A stretch of DNA of 64,000 bases from Desertimonas flava (lineage in GTDB: Bacteria; Actinomycetota; Acidimicrobiia; Acidimicrobiales; Ilumatobacteraceae), in contig NZ_QKYK01000012.1 in assembly GCF_003426815.1 (NCBI RefSeq), positions 1 through 64,000 of the forward strand, read 5' to 3'. The position numbers and the translations under genes were made by a program. The notes under the pieces were generated by a model. It worked only from the letters and a program-made list of their open reading frames with translations. It searched no databases and had not been told where the DNA came from. This document shows positions 34,572 through 42,995 of the stretch, in pieces (position 1 is the stretch's first letter; the number at the start of each line of letters is the position of its first letter).

Positions 34572-34775
34572 ATGGCCACAGGAACAGTGAAGTATTTCGA
34601 CGATCAGCGCGGTTTCGGGTTCATCACCCGGGACCAGGGTGAGGACCTCTTCGTCCACGCCTCGCAGATCGCCGGCGAGGGCCGTCAGACCCTGCATGTC
34701 GGCCAGAACGTGCAGTTCGAGGTCGGGCCGAGCCGCAAGGGCGGCGAGGAAGCGCGCAGCGTCTCGCTCGTCTGA
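34572..34775 (+). CDS. Cold-shock-domain RNA chaperone
   Basis: A 67-residue CspA-family single-strand nucleic-acid-binding protein. The RNP1 motif GFGFI and RNP2 motif DLFVHASQI follow the start TGTVKYFDDQR, and the size is exactly that of bacterial Csps. ATG 34572 follows GTGAGGGC; the seven upstream codons of the frame are not conserved. A strong hairpin follows the stop. Such proteins melt RNA structure during cold or growth shifts. Confidence 0.95.
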   Translation: MATGTVKYFDDQRGFGFITRDQGEDLFVHASQIAGEGRQTLHVGQNVQFEVGPSRKGGEEARSVSLV

Positions 34776-34786
34776 CCAGTCGTCGT

Positions 34787-34831
34787 CGATGCCCCGTCCT
34801 GCCGGCACGGTCCGGCCAGGGCGGGGCATCG
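34787..34831 (+). terminator. Long hairpin terminator after csp gene
   Basis: CGATGCCCCGTCCTG (34787-34801) pairs with CAGGGCGGGGCATCG (34817-34831) with one mismatch, and the inner CCGG/CCGG extends the stem. It starts 12 bases after the csp stop. Confidence 0.7.
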
Positions 34832-34861
34832 TCGCGTCCGGGCCAGCTTCCGCTCGGCCCG

Positions 34862-34902
34862 CCCCGGTAACAGATGGTGCCTGGCACCATCTGTTACCGG
34901 GG
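34862..34902. repeat. Perfect 41-nt palindrome, GTGCC-T-GGCAC core
   Basis: Twenty-base arms, CCCCGGTAACAGATGGTGCC (34862-34881) and its exact complement (34883-34902), around one T. It lies 24 bases upstream of the next GTG start. Same core as 20786 and 37293. Confidence 0.85.
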
Positions 34903-34925
34903 GGACCGCAGTACCCTCCGAGCAG

Positions 34926-35603
34926 GTGACGGACGGCGCGACCCTGCCCGACGACGGGATGATCGAGATCGACGCCGGGCCCACCGTGTGGCGCTTCGAC
35001 CGGCGCTTCATGACGTCCAACTGGACGTGCATCTTCGGCGCCGGGTGTGAGGGCATCGGGCCCGAGCGCGCCGCGGCGCTCGGCCACGGCTGCTGCTCAC
35101 TCGGCGCCGAGCTCGACGGCGAGGACGAGGCGATGACCCTGTCGGCGATGGCCGCGATGCTGTCGCCGTCGCAGTTCGAGCACCACGCCGACGCCGCGGA
35201 CGGTGGCATCTTCGGCGACGAGTCGCGGCGCGGCACGCGGGTGGTCGACGGCGCCTGCATCTTCCTGAACCGGCCTGGATTCGCCGGCGGCTCCGGGTGC
35301 GCCCTGCACATCGCCGCCCTGGCGATCGGCGACTCGCCGATCGATTGGAAGCCATCGGTCTGCTGGCAGCTGCCGGTGCACGTGGACTGGGTGGAGCTCG
35401 ACGAGGACACCGAGGTGGCCACGGTGCGGGCGTGGTCTCGTGCCGATTGGGGTGACGACGGCGACGTGATGGCGTGGTGCTGCACCGAGGAGCCCGAGCC
35501 CTACCGGGGCGATGCGCCGGTGTTCGAGTCGCTCGCGGCCGAGCTCACCGAGATCGTCGGCGAGCCGGTGTATGTCGAGCTGCGACGCCGCCTCACGACC
35601 TGA
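34926..35603 (+). CDS. Conserved cysteine-rich actinobacterial protein
   Basis: A 225-residue protein with clustered cysteines, TSNWTCIFGAGCEG followed by GHGCCSLGAELDGEDEA, then CALHIAALA, VCWQLPVHVDW and MAWCCTEEPEPY. The arrangement resembles the DUF3109/YkgJ-type cysteine-cluster proteins that probably bind metal or an iron-sulfur centre; no activity is established. GTG 34926 follows the 41-nt palindrome. Its end overlaps the convergent alcohol dehydrogenase-like gene by 11 bases. Confidence 0.75.
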   Translation: MTDGATLPDDGMIEIDAGPTVWRFDRRFMTSNWTCIFGAGCEGIGPERAAALGHGCCSLGAELDGEDEAMTLSAMAAMLSPSQFEHHADAADGGIFGDESRRGTRVVDGACIFLNRPGFAGGSGCALHIAALAIGDSPIDWKPSVCWQLPVHVDWVELDEDTEVATVRAWSRADWGDDGDVMAWCCTEEPEPYRGDAPVFESLAAELTEIVGEPVYVELRRRLTT

Positions 35604-36507
35604 CGACGAGCACGATCTTGCCGCGCCCGTGGCCGGTCTCGAGCTCCCGGTGGGCGTCCGCCGCCTCCTCGAGCGGGTACGTCGACCGGATGAGCGACGA
35701 CAGCTCGCCGCCCGCAGACATCGCGACGAGTCGCTCGAGACGCTCGGCGCTGCGGACGCCCGACAGCGTCATCACGCCCACCTTGGGGCCGGCCTCGTGC
35801 TCGTAGATCGTGCGCGTCCGTCGCAGGTCACGGGCCAGCGCCACCGTCGCCTCGAGCGCACCCCGGCCGGCACCGTCGAGCACGACGTCCACGCCACCGG
35901 GAGCGAGCCGCCTGACCTCTCCCACGAGATCGCCCCGGTAGTCGACCGGCTCGGCGCCGAGCGCACGCAGGTAGTCGTGGTGTTCGGGCCGGGCCGTGCC
36001 GATGACCCTCGCACCGCGCCGGCGGGCGAGCTGCACGGCGTAGCCGCCGACGTTGCCGGCGGCTCCGTGGACGAGCACCACGTCGCCCGGACCGGGCTCG
36101 ACCTCCTCCCACGCCATCTCCGCCGTCTGTGCGCCGGCGGTGAAGCCGCCCGCCACCTCCCAGGGCATCGTCGCCGGCTTGGCGACGATCTGGTCGGCCG
36201 GAATCACGACGTATTCGGCGTAGCACCCGAGGAACGTGAAGCCGAGCACCTCGTCGCCGGCGTGCCAGTGGTGCACGTCGTCGCCGACGGCGTCCACGAC
36301 GCCGGCGAACTCGTTGCCCGGGACCGGCACCAGGTCGGGTGCCGCGTACGGCGGCCGGAATCCCTCGCGGATCGCCAGGTCGAGGGGCTGCACGCCCGCG
36401 GCATGGATCCGCACCCGCACCGTGCCGGGTGCAGGGTCGGGGGTCGGTAGGTCGCGGAGCTCGAGCACGTCGGGTCCACCGGGGCGGCTGATGAAGATGG
36501 CTTTCAC
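35593..36507 (-). CDS. Zinc-independent MDR oxidoreductase (quinone reductase-like)
   Basis: A 304-residue medium-chain reductase. The N-terminal GroES-like part contains GVQPLDLAIREGF and VPGNEFAGVVDAVGD; the NADPH fold follows at VVLVHGAAGNVGGYAVQLA (about residues 143-161). The zinc-ligand cysteines of alcohol dehydrogenases are absent, so it belongs to the quinone-oxidoreductase branch that reduces enones or quinones with NADPH. GTG 36507 fits the family start. A MerR/SoxR-like dyad lies 19 bases upstream. Confidence 0.88.
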   Translation of the reverse strand: MKAIFISRPGGPDVLELRDLPTPDPAPGTVRVRIHAAGVQPLDLAIREGFRPPYAAPDLVPVPGNEFAGVVDAVGDDVHHWHAGDEVLGFTFLGCYAEYVVIPADQIVAKPATMPWEVAGGFTAGAQTAEMAWEEVEPGPGDVVLVHGAAGNVGGYAVQLARRRGARVIGTARPEHHDYLRALGAEPVDYRGDLVGEVRRLAPGGVDVVLDGAGRGALEATVALARDLRRTRTIYEHEAGPKVGVMTLSGVRSAERLERLVAMSAGGELSSLIRSTYPLEEAADAHRELETGHGRGKIVLVVRS

Positions 36508-36525
36508 GGCGGCCAGCCAAGCTCA

Positions 36526-36545
36526 TCAAGTTCGCTTGAAGTCAA
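36526..36545 (-). promoter_or_regulatory. Possible SoxR/MerR-type operator before MDR gene
   Basis: TCAAG-TTCG-CTTGA (36526-36539) is a perfect dyad directly next to TTGACT (36540-36545 on the minus strand), which could be a -35 element. MerR-class regulators bind such dyads in overlong spacers, and quinone reductase genes are common SoxR-type targets. No regulator gene is adjacent. Confidence 0.4.
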
Positions 36546-36586
36546 GGCCTCCGGTCACGGAGACGTGCTGCGTGTGTACGACTGGG

Positions 36587-37252
36587 TCAGCGGGCGTCGG
36601 TGCAGATGCACGACCGGTTGCCGGCGGCGTCCTCGAGCACCCAGAACCGCGGCGCCTCGGCGTCGCTGACCAGCCGCCCGCCGGCGTCGATGACGGCCTG
36701 CACCTCGGTCTCGGCGCGATCGGCCGGCACCCACACGTCGAGGTGCCACCGCTGGGACGGATGAGCGGCGGGGAGCGGGGCCCCGTCGCCGCCCGGTGCC
36801 TGGAACCACAGCGGCGGCATCTGCGCCGTGCGGTCGATGATGTCGTCGTCGCCGTTGTCGGCGCCCAGCACCGTCGCGTAGAACGGAGCCACCGGAGCAG
36901 GATCGTCCACGTCGAGACACAGCTCGAGCGCGCGCACCTTCTCCGGAGTGGCGGAGATCCCGGTCTCGGCGGCGAAGCCGCTGATCGCCCGGGCCAGGTC
37001 GATGTCGCGCGAGGTGATCGCGTCCACATCGTGGCTACGCAGCACGAGGGCGACCTCGGGATACGTCAGGGTGACGTCGGGATGATGGTTGGCCTCCTCG
37101 GCGGCAGCGGCGATCCGCTCCACGAACGCCAGCCCGGCAGCGAAGTTGCCGGTGGCGAAGCGGGTGCGGAGCGAACCGAGCACCAGGCGCCAGTCGTCGA
37201 GGCCGGCGGCTTCCACATCGGAGAACGTGAGCGGTTGTTTCGGATCGGTCAT
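36587..37252 (-). CDS. Pterin carbinolamine dehydratase fused to VOC-like domain
   Basis: A 221-residue protein. Residues 1-105 match 4a-hydroxytetrahydrobiopterin dehydratase: EANHHPDVTLTYPEVALVL with H and D further on (SHDVDAITSRD) gives the active-site signature. Residues 105-221 form a glyoxalase/VOC-like domain (ELCLDVDDPAPVAPFYATVL, WHLDVWVPAD). The dehydratase would recycle a pterin cofactor, but no aromatic hydroxylase is nearby, so the physiological substrate is uncertain. ATG 37252 has GGGGAG six bases upstream. Confidence 0.8.
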   Translation of the reverse strand: MTDPKQPLTFSDVEAAGLDDWRLVLGSLRTRFATGNFAAGLAFVERIAAAAEEANHHPDVTLTYPEVALVLRSHDVDAITSRDIDLARAISGFAAETGISATPEKVRALELCLDVDDPAPVAPFYATVLGADNGDDDIIDRTAQMPPLWFQAPGGDGAPLPAAHPSQRWHLDVWVPADRAETEVQAVIDAGGRLVSDAEAPRFWVLEDAAGNRSCICTDAR

Positions 37253-37292
37253 GGTCGCTCCCCTGCTGATCGAGACGGTCGCACTCCCCGAA

Positions 37293-37325
37293 CCTAACGC
37301 TTGGTGCCAGGCACCAACCGTTAGG
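37293..37325. repeat. 33-nt palindrome, GTGCC-A-GGCAC core
   Basis: CCTAACGCTTGGTGCC (37293-37308), centre A, GGCACCAACCGTTAGG (37310-37325), with one mismatch. The last five bases include the stop codon of the minus-strand gene ending at 37321, so it could act as its terminator or as part of the promoter of the gene at 37252. Confidence 0.75.
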
Positions 37326-38148
37326 TGGGCGGCGGGGGTGGCACGGGCGAACTCGGCCGGCCGCGCCGGCCGATCACCCTGCGGACGACGTCGGGACCGA
37401 GGCGGGCCGGCGTGTCGCCGTGGTCGACGGCGTCGAGCACGCGCTCGAGCTCGACGGCGACGTCGGTGGCCGCCCGCCGGCCCGTGGCGGCGATGCCGGT
37501 GCCGACGCCGAGAGCGACGGGAGTGGCCAGCAGCACGGCAGGCACCGACACCGCGGCGACGACGGCGACGACCGCCGTCCCGACCGTCGCAGCTGCGGCC
37601 CCAGCGGACGCCCGAACGAGGCGATCTCGACGCCGGTCGGCCGTCACCCGCACGACGCTCGTCCCGACCCCGGTGTCGACAGCGATCGCTTCGATCCGCG
37701 CCAGGTCGCCGAGGCGCCCCTCCCCCGTGGCGCGGCGAACCGTACGGAACGTCGCGCCGAGCACGCCGGTGCGGCGGCGCCACACGCCGCGCCCGTCGCG
37801 GAGCCGATCGCGGCGAAGGTGGTGGCCGCCCACGAGCCACGAATCGAGCCGGGCCATCACGACGTCCGGATGGCCGGCGATCTCGGCGTCGGCCGACACG
37901 TCGGCCCCACCCAGCAGCCCGGCGCCACGACCGCGAGCGGGCTCCGGACCGAGGCGTTCGAACGCCAGCGCCCGGCGCACCTCGGCGGGGTCGATCCCGG
38001 CCTCGACCGCGGCGGCCACCACCGTCTCGTCGTCGAGCCGGTCGACATCGGTCGAGGCGCCGTCCCGCCGATCCGGGCCATCGGCCGCGCTCGCCCGCTG
38101 GAACACACGCCGGGCCGTCGCCCGATCGAGCCGCACGTCGTCGACCAC
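37321..38148 (-). CDS. Conserved membrane-associated protein of unknown function
   Basis: A 275-residue protein with a basic N-terminal region, a helix (DETVVAAAVEAGIDPAEVRRALAF) of the type found in putative stress or sensor proteins, a soluble beta-rich middle (residues 80-175) and two adjacent hydrophobic segments (about 180-225, AVVAVVAAVSVPAVLLATPVAL) before a short Pro-rich end. It is not a family I can name with confidence. The stop codon lies inside the 37293 palindrome. Confidence 0.6.
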   Translation of the reverse strand: MVDDVRLDRATARRVFQRASAADGPDRRDGASTDVDRLDDETVVAAAVEAGIDPAEVRRALAFERLGPEPARGRGAGLLGGADVSADAEIAGHPDVVMARLDSWLVGGHHLRRDRLRDGRGVWRRRTGVLGATFRTVRRATGEGRLGDLARIEAIAVDTGVGTSVVRVTADRRRDRLVRASAGAAAATVGTAVVAVVAAVSVPAVLLATPVALGVGTGIAATGRRAATDVAVELERVLDAVDHGDTPARLGPDVVRRVIGRRGRPSSPVPPPPPT

Positions 38149-38199
38149 CAGGTTCAGGTTATGACACTCGTGGAGCAGTGGCGCCGCACGCCGGCGGCA

Positions 38200-39678
38200 T
38201 CAGCGACCGAGCGGCGCCGCGCTGGCCATCACCGACAGCAACTCCTCGCGCGCCGGGCCGAGCTTCGGTTGGGGCGGGCGTTGGTCCTTCGCCGCGTGCG
38301 CGGCACCGGCCGCGGCGAGCACCTGCGGGTCAGCGAGCAGCGCGGTCGGATCGTCGAGCATGTTGAACGACCGGAAGAACGCCCGGAACACGTCGGCGTC
38401 CACACGCGTCGCCTCGAGCAGTCCGTTGATGATGAAATCCCGGGTCGCCGCGGCCACCGGGTCGGGCTCCGAGCCCTCGTGGGACGACGTGTGCAGCTTG
38501 ATGCGGTCGGCGTCCTGCAGGCAGGACACGACGTAGTGGGGCTCGAGGTCTCTGCGCATCGACTCGTCCATGGCGAGCGCCACGCCGACGCGGTCGCGCC
38601 CGTGCTCGCGCAGCGCTGCCGAGAGCGCTTCAGCGGCGATGCCGGCCTGCGAGCAACCCTTGCCGTACCAGGGGTTGGTGGTGAGCGCGGCGTCGCCGAT
38701 CACGACCAGCCCGGTGGCGACGGGCTCGCCGTCGACGACGAACCGGCGGATCCGGTTGGTGAGCCGGGCCATCGCCTCGACGTCGGTGATCGGGTCGGCG
38801 AGACCGTCGGCCGTCCAGGGCTCGAGCGGGGACAGCGTGCGGACGGCGGCCTCCCACGCATCGACGTCACGCAGCGCCAGCAGCTCGCGGTCCACCGTCG
38901 GCACCCCGAACGTGATCGAGAACGTGCCGTTGTCGCCGTAGAACCCGGCGAATCCCAGATACCCGAGGTCGCCACCGGCGCCGCGCTCGGTGAGAACGGG
39001 CAGCTCGTGGCCGTCCCGGAGCCGGTAGAAGCGCGACAGGTAGATGATGCCCGCCTCGGACTCCTCTTCGGTCGGCTGCACCTTGCCGCCGAGCGCGGCG
39101 ATCCAGTCCATGACGGGCGAGTTGCGCCCGCCGCCGACCACGACGAGGTCGGCGAGCACCTCCGACCCGTCGGCGAGCCGGATGCCGCGCACGTCGGTGC
39201 CGTCGGCGACGAGCCCGTCGACGGCCACGCCGCGGCGCCACATCACCCCGGGCTCGGCGGTGACGACGCGGCGCAACACCCACTCGATCGTCAGCCGCCG
39301 GCAGCACCACAGGACGAGCTCCTCGTCACCTGGGCGGGGGGCGCGGTCCTCGATCCCCGGCGGCAGGATGCGCTCGACGGTCAGCTCGGTGGCGCCTTGC
39401 TCGGCGAGCATCTCGAGGACGTCGGGTGCCCGGTCCTTGAGGATGCGGCGGAGCCGGGCCAGCAGGGCGTGGGATTGACGGGCGTGCGGCGCCCCGCGGC
39501 GGTCCCACTGCTCGAACGCCTCGTCGGCGGTCTCGGGGAGATCGGTGTCGTCCCGCTCGAACACGGTGATGCGGTGACCGTCCCGGGCGAGCAGCAGCGC
39601 GGCGAGCATGCCGGCGATACCGCCGCCGACCACGGCGATGTCCTGGGGGACGGCGACCGGATCCCGATGCGGGCTCAT
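38200..39678 (-). CDS. FAD-dependent oxidoreductase
   Basis: A 492-residue flavoprotein of the aromatic-hydroxylase/geranylgeranyl-reductase type. The FAD fold DIAVVGGGIAGMLAALLLARD starts at residue 12, the GD loop LVVIGDAALTTNPWYGKGCS lies near residue 330, and RRLTIEWVLRRVV sits between. The substrate is unknown. ATG 39678 is chosen as the first start with a normal N-terminus, and it overlaps the stop of the upstream hydrolase (ATGA, 39675-39678), so the two genes are translationally coupled and may act in one pathway. Confidence 0.82.
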   Translation of the reverse strand: MSPHRDPVAVPQDIAVVGGGIAGMLAALLLARDGHRITVFERDDTDLPETADEAFEQWDRRGAPHARQSHALLARLRRILKDRAPDVLEMLAEQGATELTVERILPPGIEDRAPRPGDEELVLWCCRRLTIEWVLRRVVTAEPGVMWRRGVAVDGLVADGTDVRGIRLADGSEVLADLVVVGGGRNSPVMDWIAALGGKVQPTEEESEAGIIYLSRFYRLRDGHELPVLTERGAGGDLGYLGFAGFYGDNGTFSITFGVPTVDRELLALRDVDAWEAAVRTLSPLEPWTADGLADPITDVEAMARLTNRIRRFVVDGEPVATGLVVIGDAALTTNPWYGKGCSQAGIAAEALSAALREHGRDRVGVALAMDESMRRDLEPHYVVSCLQDADRIKLHTSSHEGSEPDPVAAATRDFIINGLLEATRVDADVFRAFFRSFNMLDDPTALLADPQVLAAAGAAHAAKDQRPPQPKLGPAREELLSVMASAAPLGR

Positions 39679-40664
39679 CGAACCGCTCCGAGGAAGTCGA
39701 TCAACGCCGCGTTCACCTCGTCGGGGCGTTCCTGCTGGGTCCAGTGACCGCACCCTTCGAGGATCAGCGAGCGGTGCAGCTTGGGCAGCGTCGAGCCGAA
39801 GGCGGCGATCGCCGGGCCGCCCCAGATGGTCGGACCGTCGCGGTCGCCCCCGATGAAGAGGGCCGGGACGTCGATCGCCTTGCCCCGGAACGCGGCAAGG
39901 TCCTCCCAGTCGCGGTCGACGTTGCGGTACCGGTTGAGGGGGCCGCGGAACCCGGTGTGTTCGAACTCGCTCGTGTACACGTCGAGGTCGTGCTCGGTCA
40001 GCCAGCTGGGCAGCGGGTCGGGTTGGTGGAACCGGTCCTTCATCCGGGCGCCGTGGGGAATCGTCGCCACCGTGCCGGCGGCGGGGTCGGGCGGTGGGGC
40101 GTCACCCGACGCCGTGTACATGAAACCGCTCAACCAGCCACGCACGTCGGCTTCGATCTCGGCCTCGGCGCGACCGGGCTCCTGGAAGTACTCGATGTAG
40201 AACTCCTCGTCTCCCGCCATCGCCCGCATCGCGGCGAGCGGGCGGATGGCCGACGGCGGCGAGTACGGCACCGAGAGGCCGGCGACGGCGGTGAACACGT
40301 CGGGGCGCAGCAGGGCCGACGTCCAGGCGATCGGAGCGCCCCAGTCGTGACCGACGATCGTCGCCGTCTCCGTGCCGAGCGCGGCGACGAGTCCGACGTT
40401 GTCGGCGACGTGCCGGACCATGCGGTAGTCCTCGACGGCGAGCGGCGCGGCCGACCGGCCGTAGCCGCGCACGTCGATGGCCACCGCTCGATAACCGGCC
40501 GCGGCGAGGGCGGGCAGCTGGTGACGCCACGAGTACCAGGACTCTGGAAAGCCGTGGACGAGGAGGACGAGCGGGCCGTCGCCGGCCTCGACGTAGTGGA
40601 TGCGTGTACCGGCGGCGTCGGCCACCTGGGCGGTGGCGCCGTCGGGAAGCACGTCGTTGGACAT
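39675..40664 (-). CDS. Alpha/beta hydrolase, epoxide hydrolase-like
   Basis: A 329-residue alpha/beta hydrolase. The oxyanion HGFPESWYSWRHQLPAL and the nucleophile elbow GHDWGAPIAW (Asp nucleophile) are the epoxide-hydrolase pattern; the acid and His are plausible in GGDRDGPT and GCGHWTQQERPDEV. It would open an epoxide or dehalogenate. ATG 40664 has GAAAGG ten bases upstream; the longer frame is non-conserved and runs into the repeat element. Coupled to the downstream FAD oxidoreductase. Confidence 0.88.
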   Translation of the reverse strand: MSNDVLPDGATAQVADAAGTRIHYVEAGDGPLVLLVHGFPESWYSWRHQLPALAAAGYRAVAIDVRGYGRSAAPLAVEDYRMVRHVADNVGLVAALGTETATIVGHDWGAPIAWTSALLRPDVFTAVAGLSVPYSPPSAIRPLAAMRAMAGDEEFYIEYFQEPGRAEAEIEADVRGWLSGFMYTASGDAPPPDPAAGTVATIPHGARMKDRFHQPDPLPSWLTEHDLDVYTSEFEHTGFRGPLNRYRNVDRDWEDLAAFRGKAIDVPALFIGGDRDGPTIWGGPAIAAFGSTLPKLHRSLILEGCGHWTQQERPDEVNAALIDFLGAVR

Positions 40665-40721
40665 GGGGTCGAGCCTTTCGGACGTTCGGGGTGCAGAGGT
40701 CGGCGGTCGGTCGGTCGCCGA

Positions 40722-40798
40722 CCCGTCGGAGTGTTGAAGCGCACCCGAGTGCTGGGGACCCCACAGGGGGGCGCCCGACACTCGGGTGGGTCGGGGCG
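40722..40798. repeat. ACTCGG repeat element, copy 2
   Basis: From GACCCGTCGGAGTGTTGAA (40720 region) through ACCCGAGTG, a GC-rich centre and ACACTCGGGTGGGTCGGGG up to 40798. Ends are inverted (GTCGGAGTGT against ACACTCGGGTGGGTC). It aligns with the reverse complement of the element at 33404, and both sit between genes. Confidence 0.7.
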
Positions 40799-40805
40799 GG
40801 AGGCG

Positions 40806-42488
40806 TCAGCGGGTGGCGATGACGCCGGCGCGGGCGTCGGGTGCGTAGCCGCCGGCGGCGTCCCACGTGACGGCGCCGTTGACGATGACCGTGTCGATAC
40901 CCTCCTGGCGGCGGATCCAGCGGATGCCGTCGCCCGGGAAGTCGTCGGATGCGATCTCCGGACCCCGACCGATGCGGTCCGCGTCGAACACCACCACGTC
41001 GGCGGCGCGGCCGGCGGCCAGCAGGCCGCGGTCCTCGATGCCCCAGATCGTCGCCGGGTCGAGGGTGATCTTCTTCACCGCCGCCTCGAGGCTCAGTGAC
41101 TTCGTCTCGCGGACGAACTCGGAGAACAGGTAGCCGGTGTCGCCGAACGTGGAGAACGAGCCCACGTGGGCGCCGCCGTCGGATGCGCCGACGTGCACCA
41201 GCGGATCGGCGAGCAGGTCGCCGACGACCGCCGAGTTGTCGTGACCGATCGACTCGCGGATGAACCAGGTGCCGAGATCCTCGTCGAGGGCGAGATCGAC
41301 GACGGCGTCACCGTGCGAGCAGCCGCGCTCGGCGGCGATGTCGTCGATCGTGCGGCCGACGAGATCGTTGTTGCGCTCGTTCACCACCTCGCGCACCACG
41401 AACGCACCCGAGCCGAGCCCGGCGTTCGGGCGGCGGGCCAAGCTGTTCATCTCGTCGACGAGGGCCTGGCGACGGTCGTTGACGGCGGCGACCTTGTCGG
41501 CGTGATCGCGGATCGAGGCGACCTGCCACCACGACGGCATCGTCAGCAACATCAGGCTGCGCTGGTCGAGCGTGAAGCTGATGTCGATCGGCCGGGTCTG
41601 CACCTGCGGCCACACGGCAGCCCCACGCGCCCGGGCCTGCTCGACCGCCGCCATCACCTGGGCGACCGCCGTCGGGTTGGCGTCGGAGTGGAACAGCGGC
41701 GACAGCGTCGTGGTGATGCCGTGGCGCAGGGACAGTTCGGCCAGCTGCTCGACACGGGCGACGGTGAGCGCCGTGTCGTAGAACTCGTGGACGATCTGCA
41801 ACACCTTGTCGCGCTCGCCGAGCACGGCGGCCAGGGCGTCGAGCTCGGCCGGCGCGGCCCAGCGACTCGGCACCGGCCGGTACGTCTCGTCGATGTCGAC
41901 GAAGCTCGTCGACAGCCCGACGGCGCCGGCATCGAGGCACTCGCGCAGGACGTCGGCCATCTGGACGATCTCGCCGGCGGTCGCTTCGCGCTGCTGGGCG
42001 TCGGGGCCCATGACGAACATGCGGATGACGGAGTGGCCGACGAGCGGCACCACGTTGAGGGCGATCTGGCCGGTGAGCGCATCGAGCCACGAACCGAAGC
42101 CCTCGCCCCACCGCCAGTCGACGCCGGCGGCGAAGGTCGGCTCGGGCATCTCCTCGATCAGGCGGAACATCCGGCTGAACGCGTCGCGCTGGTCGGCCTT
42201 GAGTGGGGCCAGCGACAGCGAGCAGTTGCCGGGGACGACGGTGGTGACACCGTGCTCGATGGCCGGGAAGGCGTAGGGATCGAAGCACAGCTGGGCGTCG
42301 TAGTGCGTGTGCGGGTCGATGAATCCGGGCGCCACCACCTTGCCGGCGGCGTCGAGCACCGTCGCCGCCTCGCCGGCGCGTCCGCCGACGGCGACGATGC
42401 GGCCCTCGTGGATCGACACGTCGCCACGGCGCCCGGGCAGGCCGGAGCCGTCGACGATGAGCCCGTCACGGATGATCAGATCGAGCAT
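40806..42488 (-). CDS. D-aminoacylase-like amidohydrolase
   Basis: A 560-residue metal-dependent amidohydrolase of the N-acyl-D-amino-acid deacylase family. The start LIIRDGLIVDGSGLPG, the metal motif DPHTHYD, GVTTVVPGNCSLSLAP, SDGGAHVG and the C-terminal GLLAAGRAADVVVFDAD are the family's landmarks. It would remove acyl groups from D-amino acids or related N-acyl compounds. Its start overlaps the end of the polyglutamine gene upstream, so it is the third gene of a coupled set. Confidence 0.88.
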   Translation of the reverse strand: MLDLIIRDGLIVDGSGLPGRRGDVSIHEGRIVAVGGRAGEAATVLDAAGKVVAPGFIDPHTHYDAQLCFDPYAFPAIEHGVTTVVPGNCSLSLAPLKADQRDAFSRMFRLIEEMPEPTFAAGVDWRWGEGFGSWLDALTGQIALNVVPLVGHSVIRMFVMGPDAQQREATAGEIVQMADVLRECLDAGAVGLSTSFVDIDETYRPVPSRWAAPAELDALAAVLGERDKVLQIVHEFYDTALTVARVEQLAELSLRHGITTTLSPLFHSDANPTAVAQVMAAVEQARARGAAVWPQVQTRPIDISFTLDQRSLMLLTMPSWWQVASIRDHADKVAAVNDRRQALVDEMNSLARRPNAGLGSGAFVVREVVNERNNDLVGRTIDDIAAERGCSHGDAVVDLALDEDLGTWFIRESIGHDNSAVVGDLLADPLVHVGASDGGAHVGSFSTFGDTGYLFSEFVRETKSLSLEAAVKKITLDPATIWGIEDRGLLAAGRAADVVVFDADRIGRGPEIASDDFPGDGIRWIRRQEGIDTVIVNGAVTWDAAGGYAPDARAGVIATR

Positions 42489-42807
42489 TGGGTGCTCCCC
42501 CGTTCCCTTGCTGATGTTGTTGTTGCTGTTGTTGCTGCTGCTGTTCCCGCGCGGCCTGGTGCGGCGACGGCCGTTGGCGTGCGTCGCTGAGGCCCGGGCG
42601 CTCGAAGGCCGGGAGCACCACGCTCCAGGGCTGGCCGACGAGATCGTCGATCGAGGCGATGCCGGCCCGGTCGAGCGATGCCATGCACGCCTCGACGTCG
42701 AGCGAGATCGTCGAGCGGCCGCCGTTCTCGTAGGTCATCTCGACTTCGATCTCGGCCCGCCCGTCGTGGCCCCCGACGATGCTCGCCCGGCTGATGACGG
42801 CGGTCAC
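42466..42807 (-). CDS. Small protein with polyglutamine tail
   Basis: A 113-residue protein. The first 70 residues look like a compact alpha/beta domain (VEMTYENGGRSTISLDVEAC, DDLVGQPWSVVL); the tail carries a QQQQQQQQQHQQ tract encoded by CAG/CAA triplets at about 42495-42540 and ends APNARSDHP. GTG 42807 overlaps the stop of the LysM gene (GTGA) and its 3' end overlaps the start of the amidohydrolase by 23 bases. No known family; the repeat tract is likely length-variable. Confidence 0.65.
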   Translation of the reverse strand: MTAVISRASIVGGHDGRAEIEVEMTYENGGRSTISLDVEACMASLDRAGIASIDDLVGQPWSVVLPAFERPGLSDARQRPSPHQAAREQQQQQQQQQHQQGNGGAPNARSDHP

Positions 42808-42995
42808 GACGCCGGCGGCGGTTCCGTGAAGACGATGTCGCTCGGCAGGAGGCCGACGATGCCTCCGCGAGCGGCGATGTGCAGGTTCCACGACAAGAGC
42901 TGTTGAGCGGCACCCTCGACTCCCGGCAGGACTCGCTCGGCGATCGTGTCGAGGGTGTCACCCGGTTGCGGTGTGATGAACGTGCGGGCCCCCAT
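42804..42995 (-). CDS. Small LysM-like protein
   Basis: A 63-residue protein that is nearly all one LysM-type module: ITPQPGDTLDTIAERVLPG, a middle helix pair AAQQLLSWNLHI and LLPSDIVFTEPP. LysM modules bind glycan; small stand-alone versions also occur as phage tail X-like assembly proteins. No signal peptide is present, so a cytosolic or peptidoglycan-independent role is likely. First gene of the set LysM > polyglutamine protein > amidohydrolase. Confidence 0.7.
   Translation of the reverse strand: MGARTFITPQPGDTLDTIAERVLPGVEGAAQQLLSWNLHIAARGGIVGLLPSDIVFTEPPPAS

Noticed and set aside
42495-42540. Sequencing error in the CAG/CAA tract
   Set aside because: The frame is intact on both sides and overlaps the next start normally, so a real glutamine tract is more likely.
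42804-42995. Phage tail protein X
   Set aside because: The LysM module is similar, but there are no other phage genes in the window.
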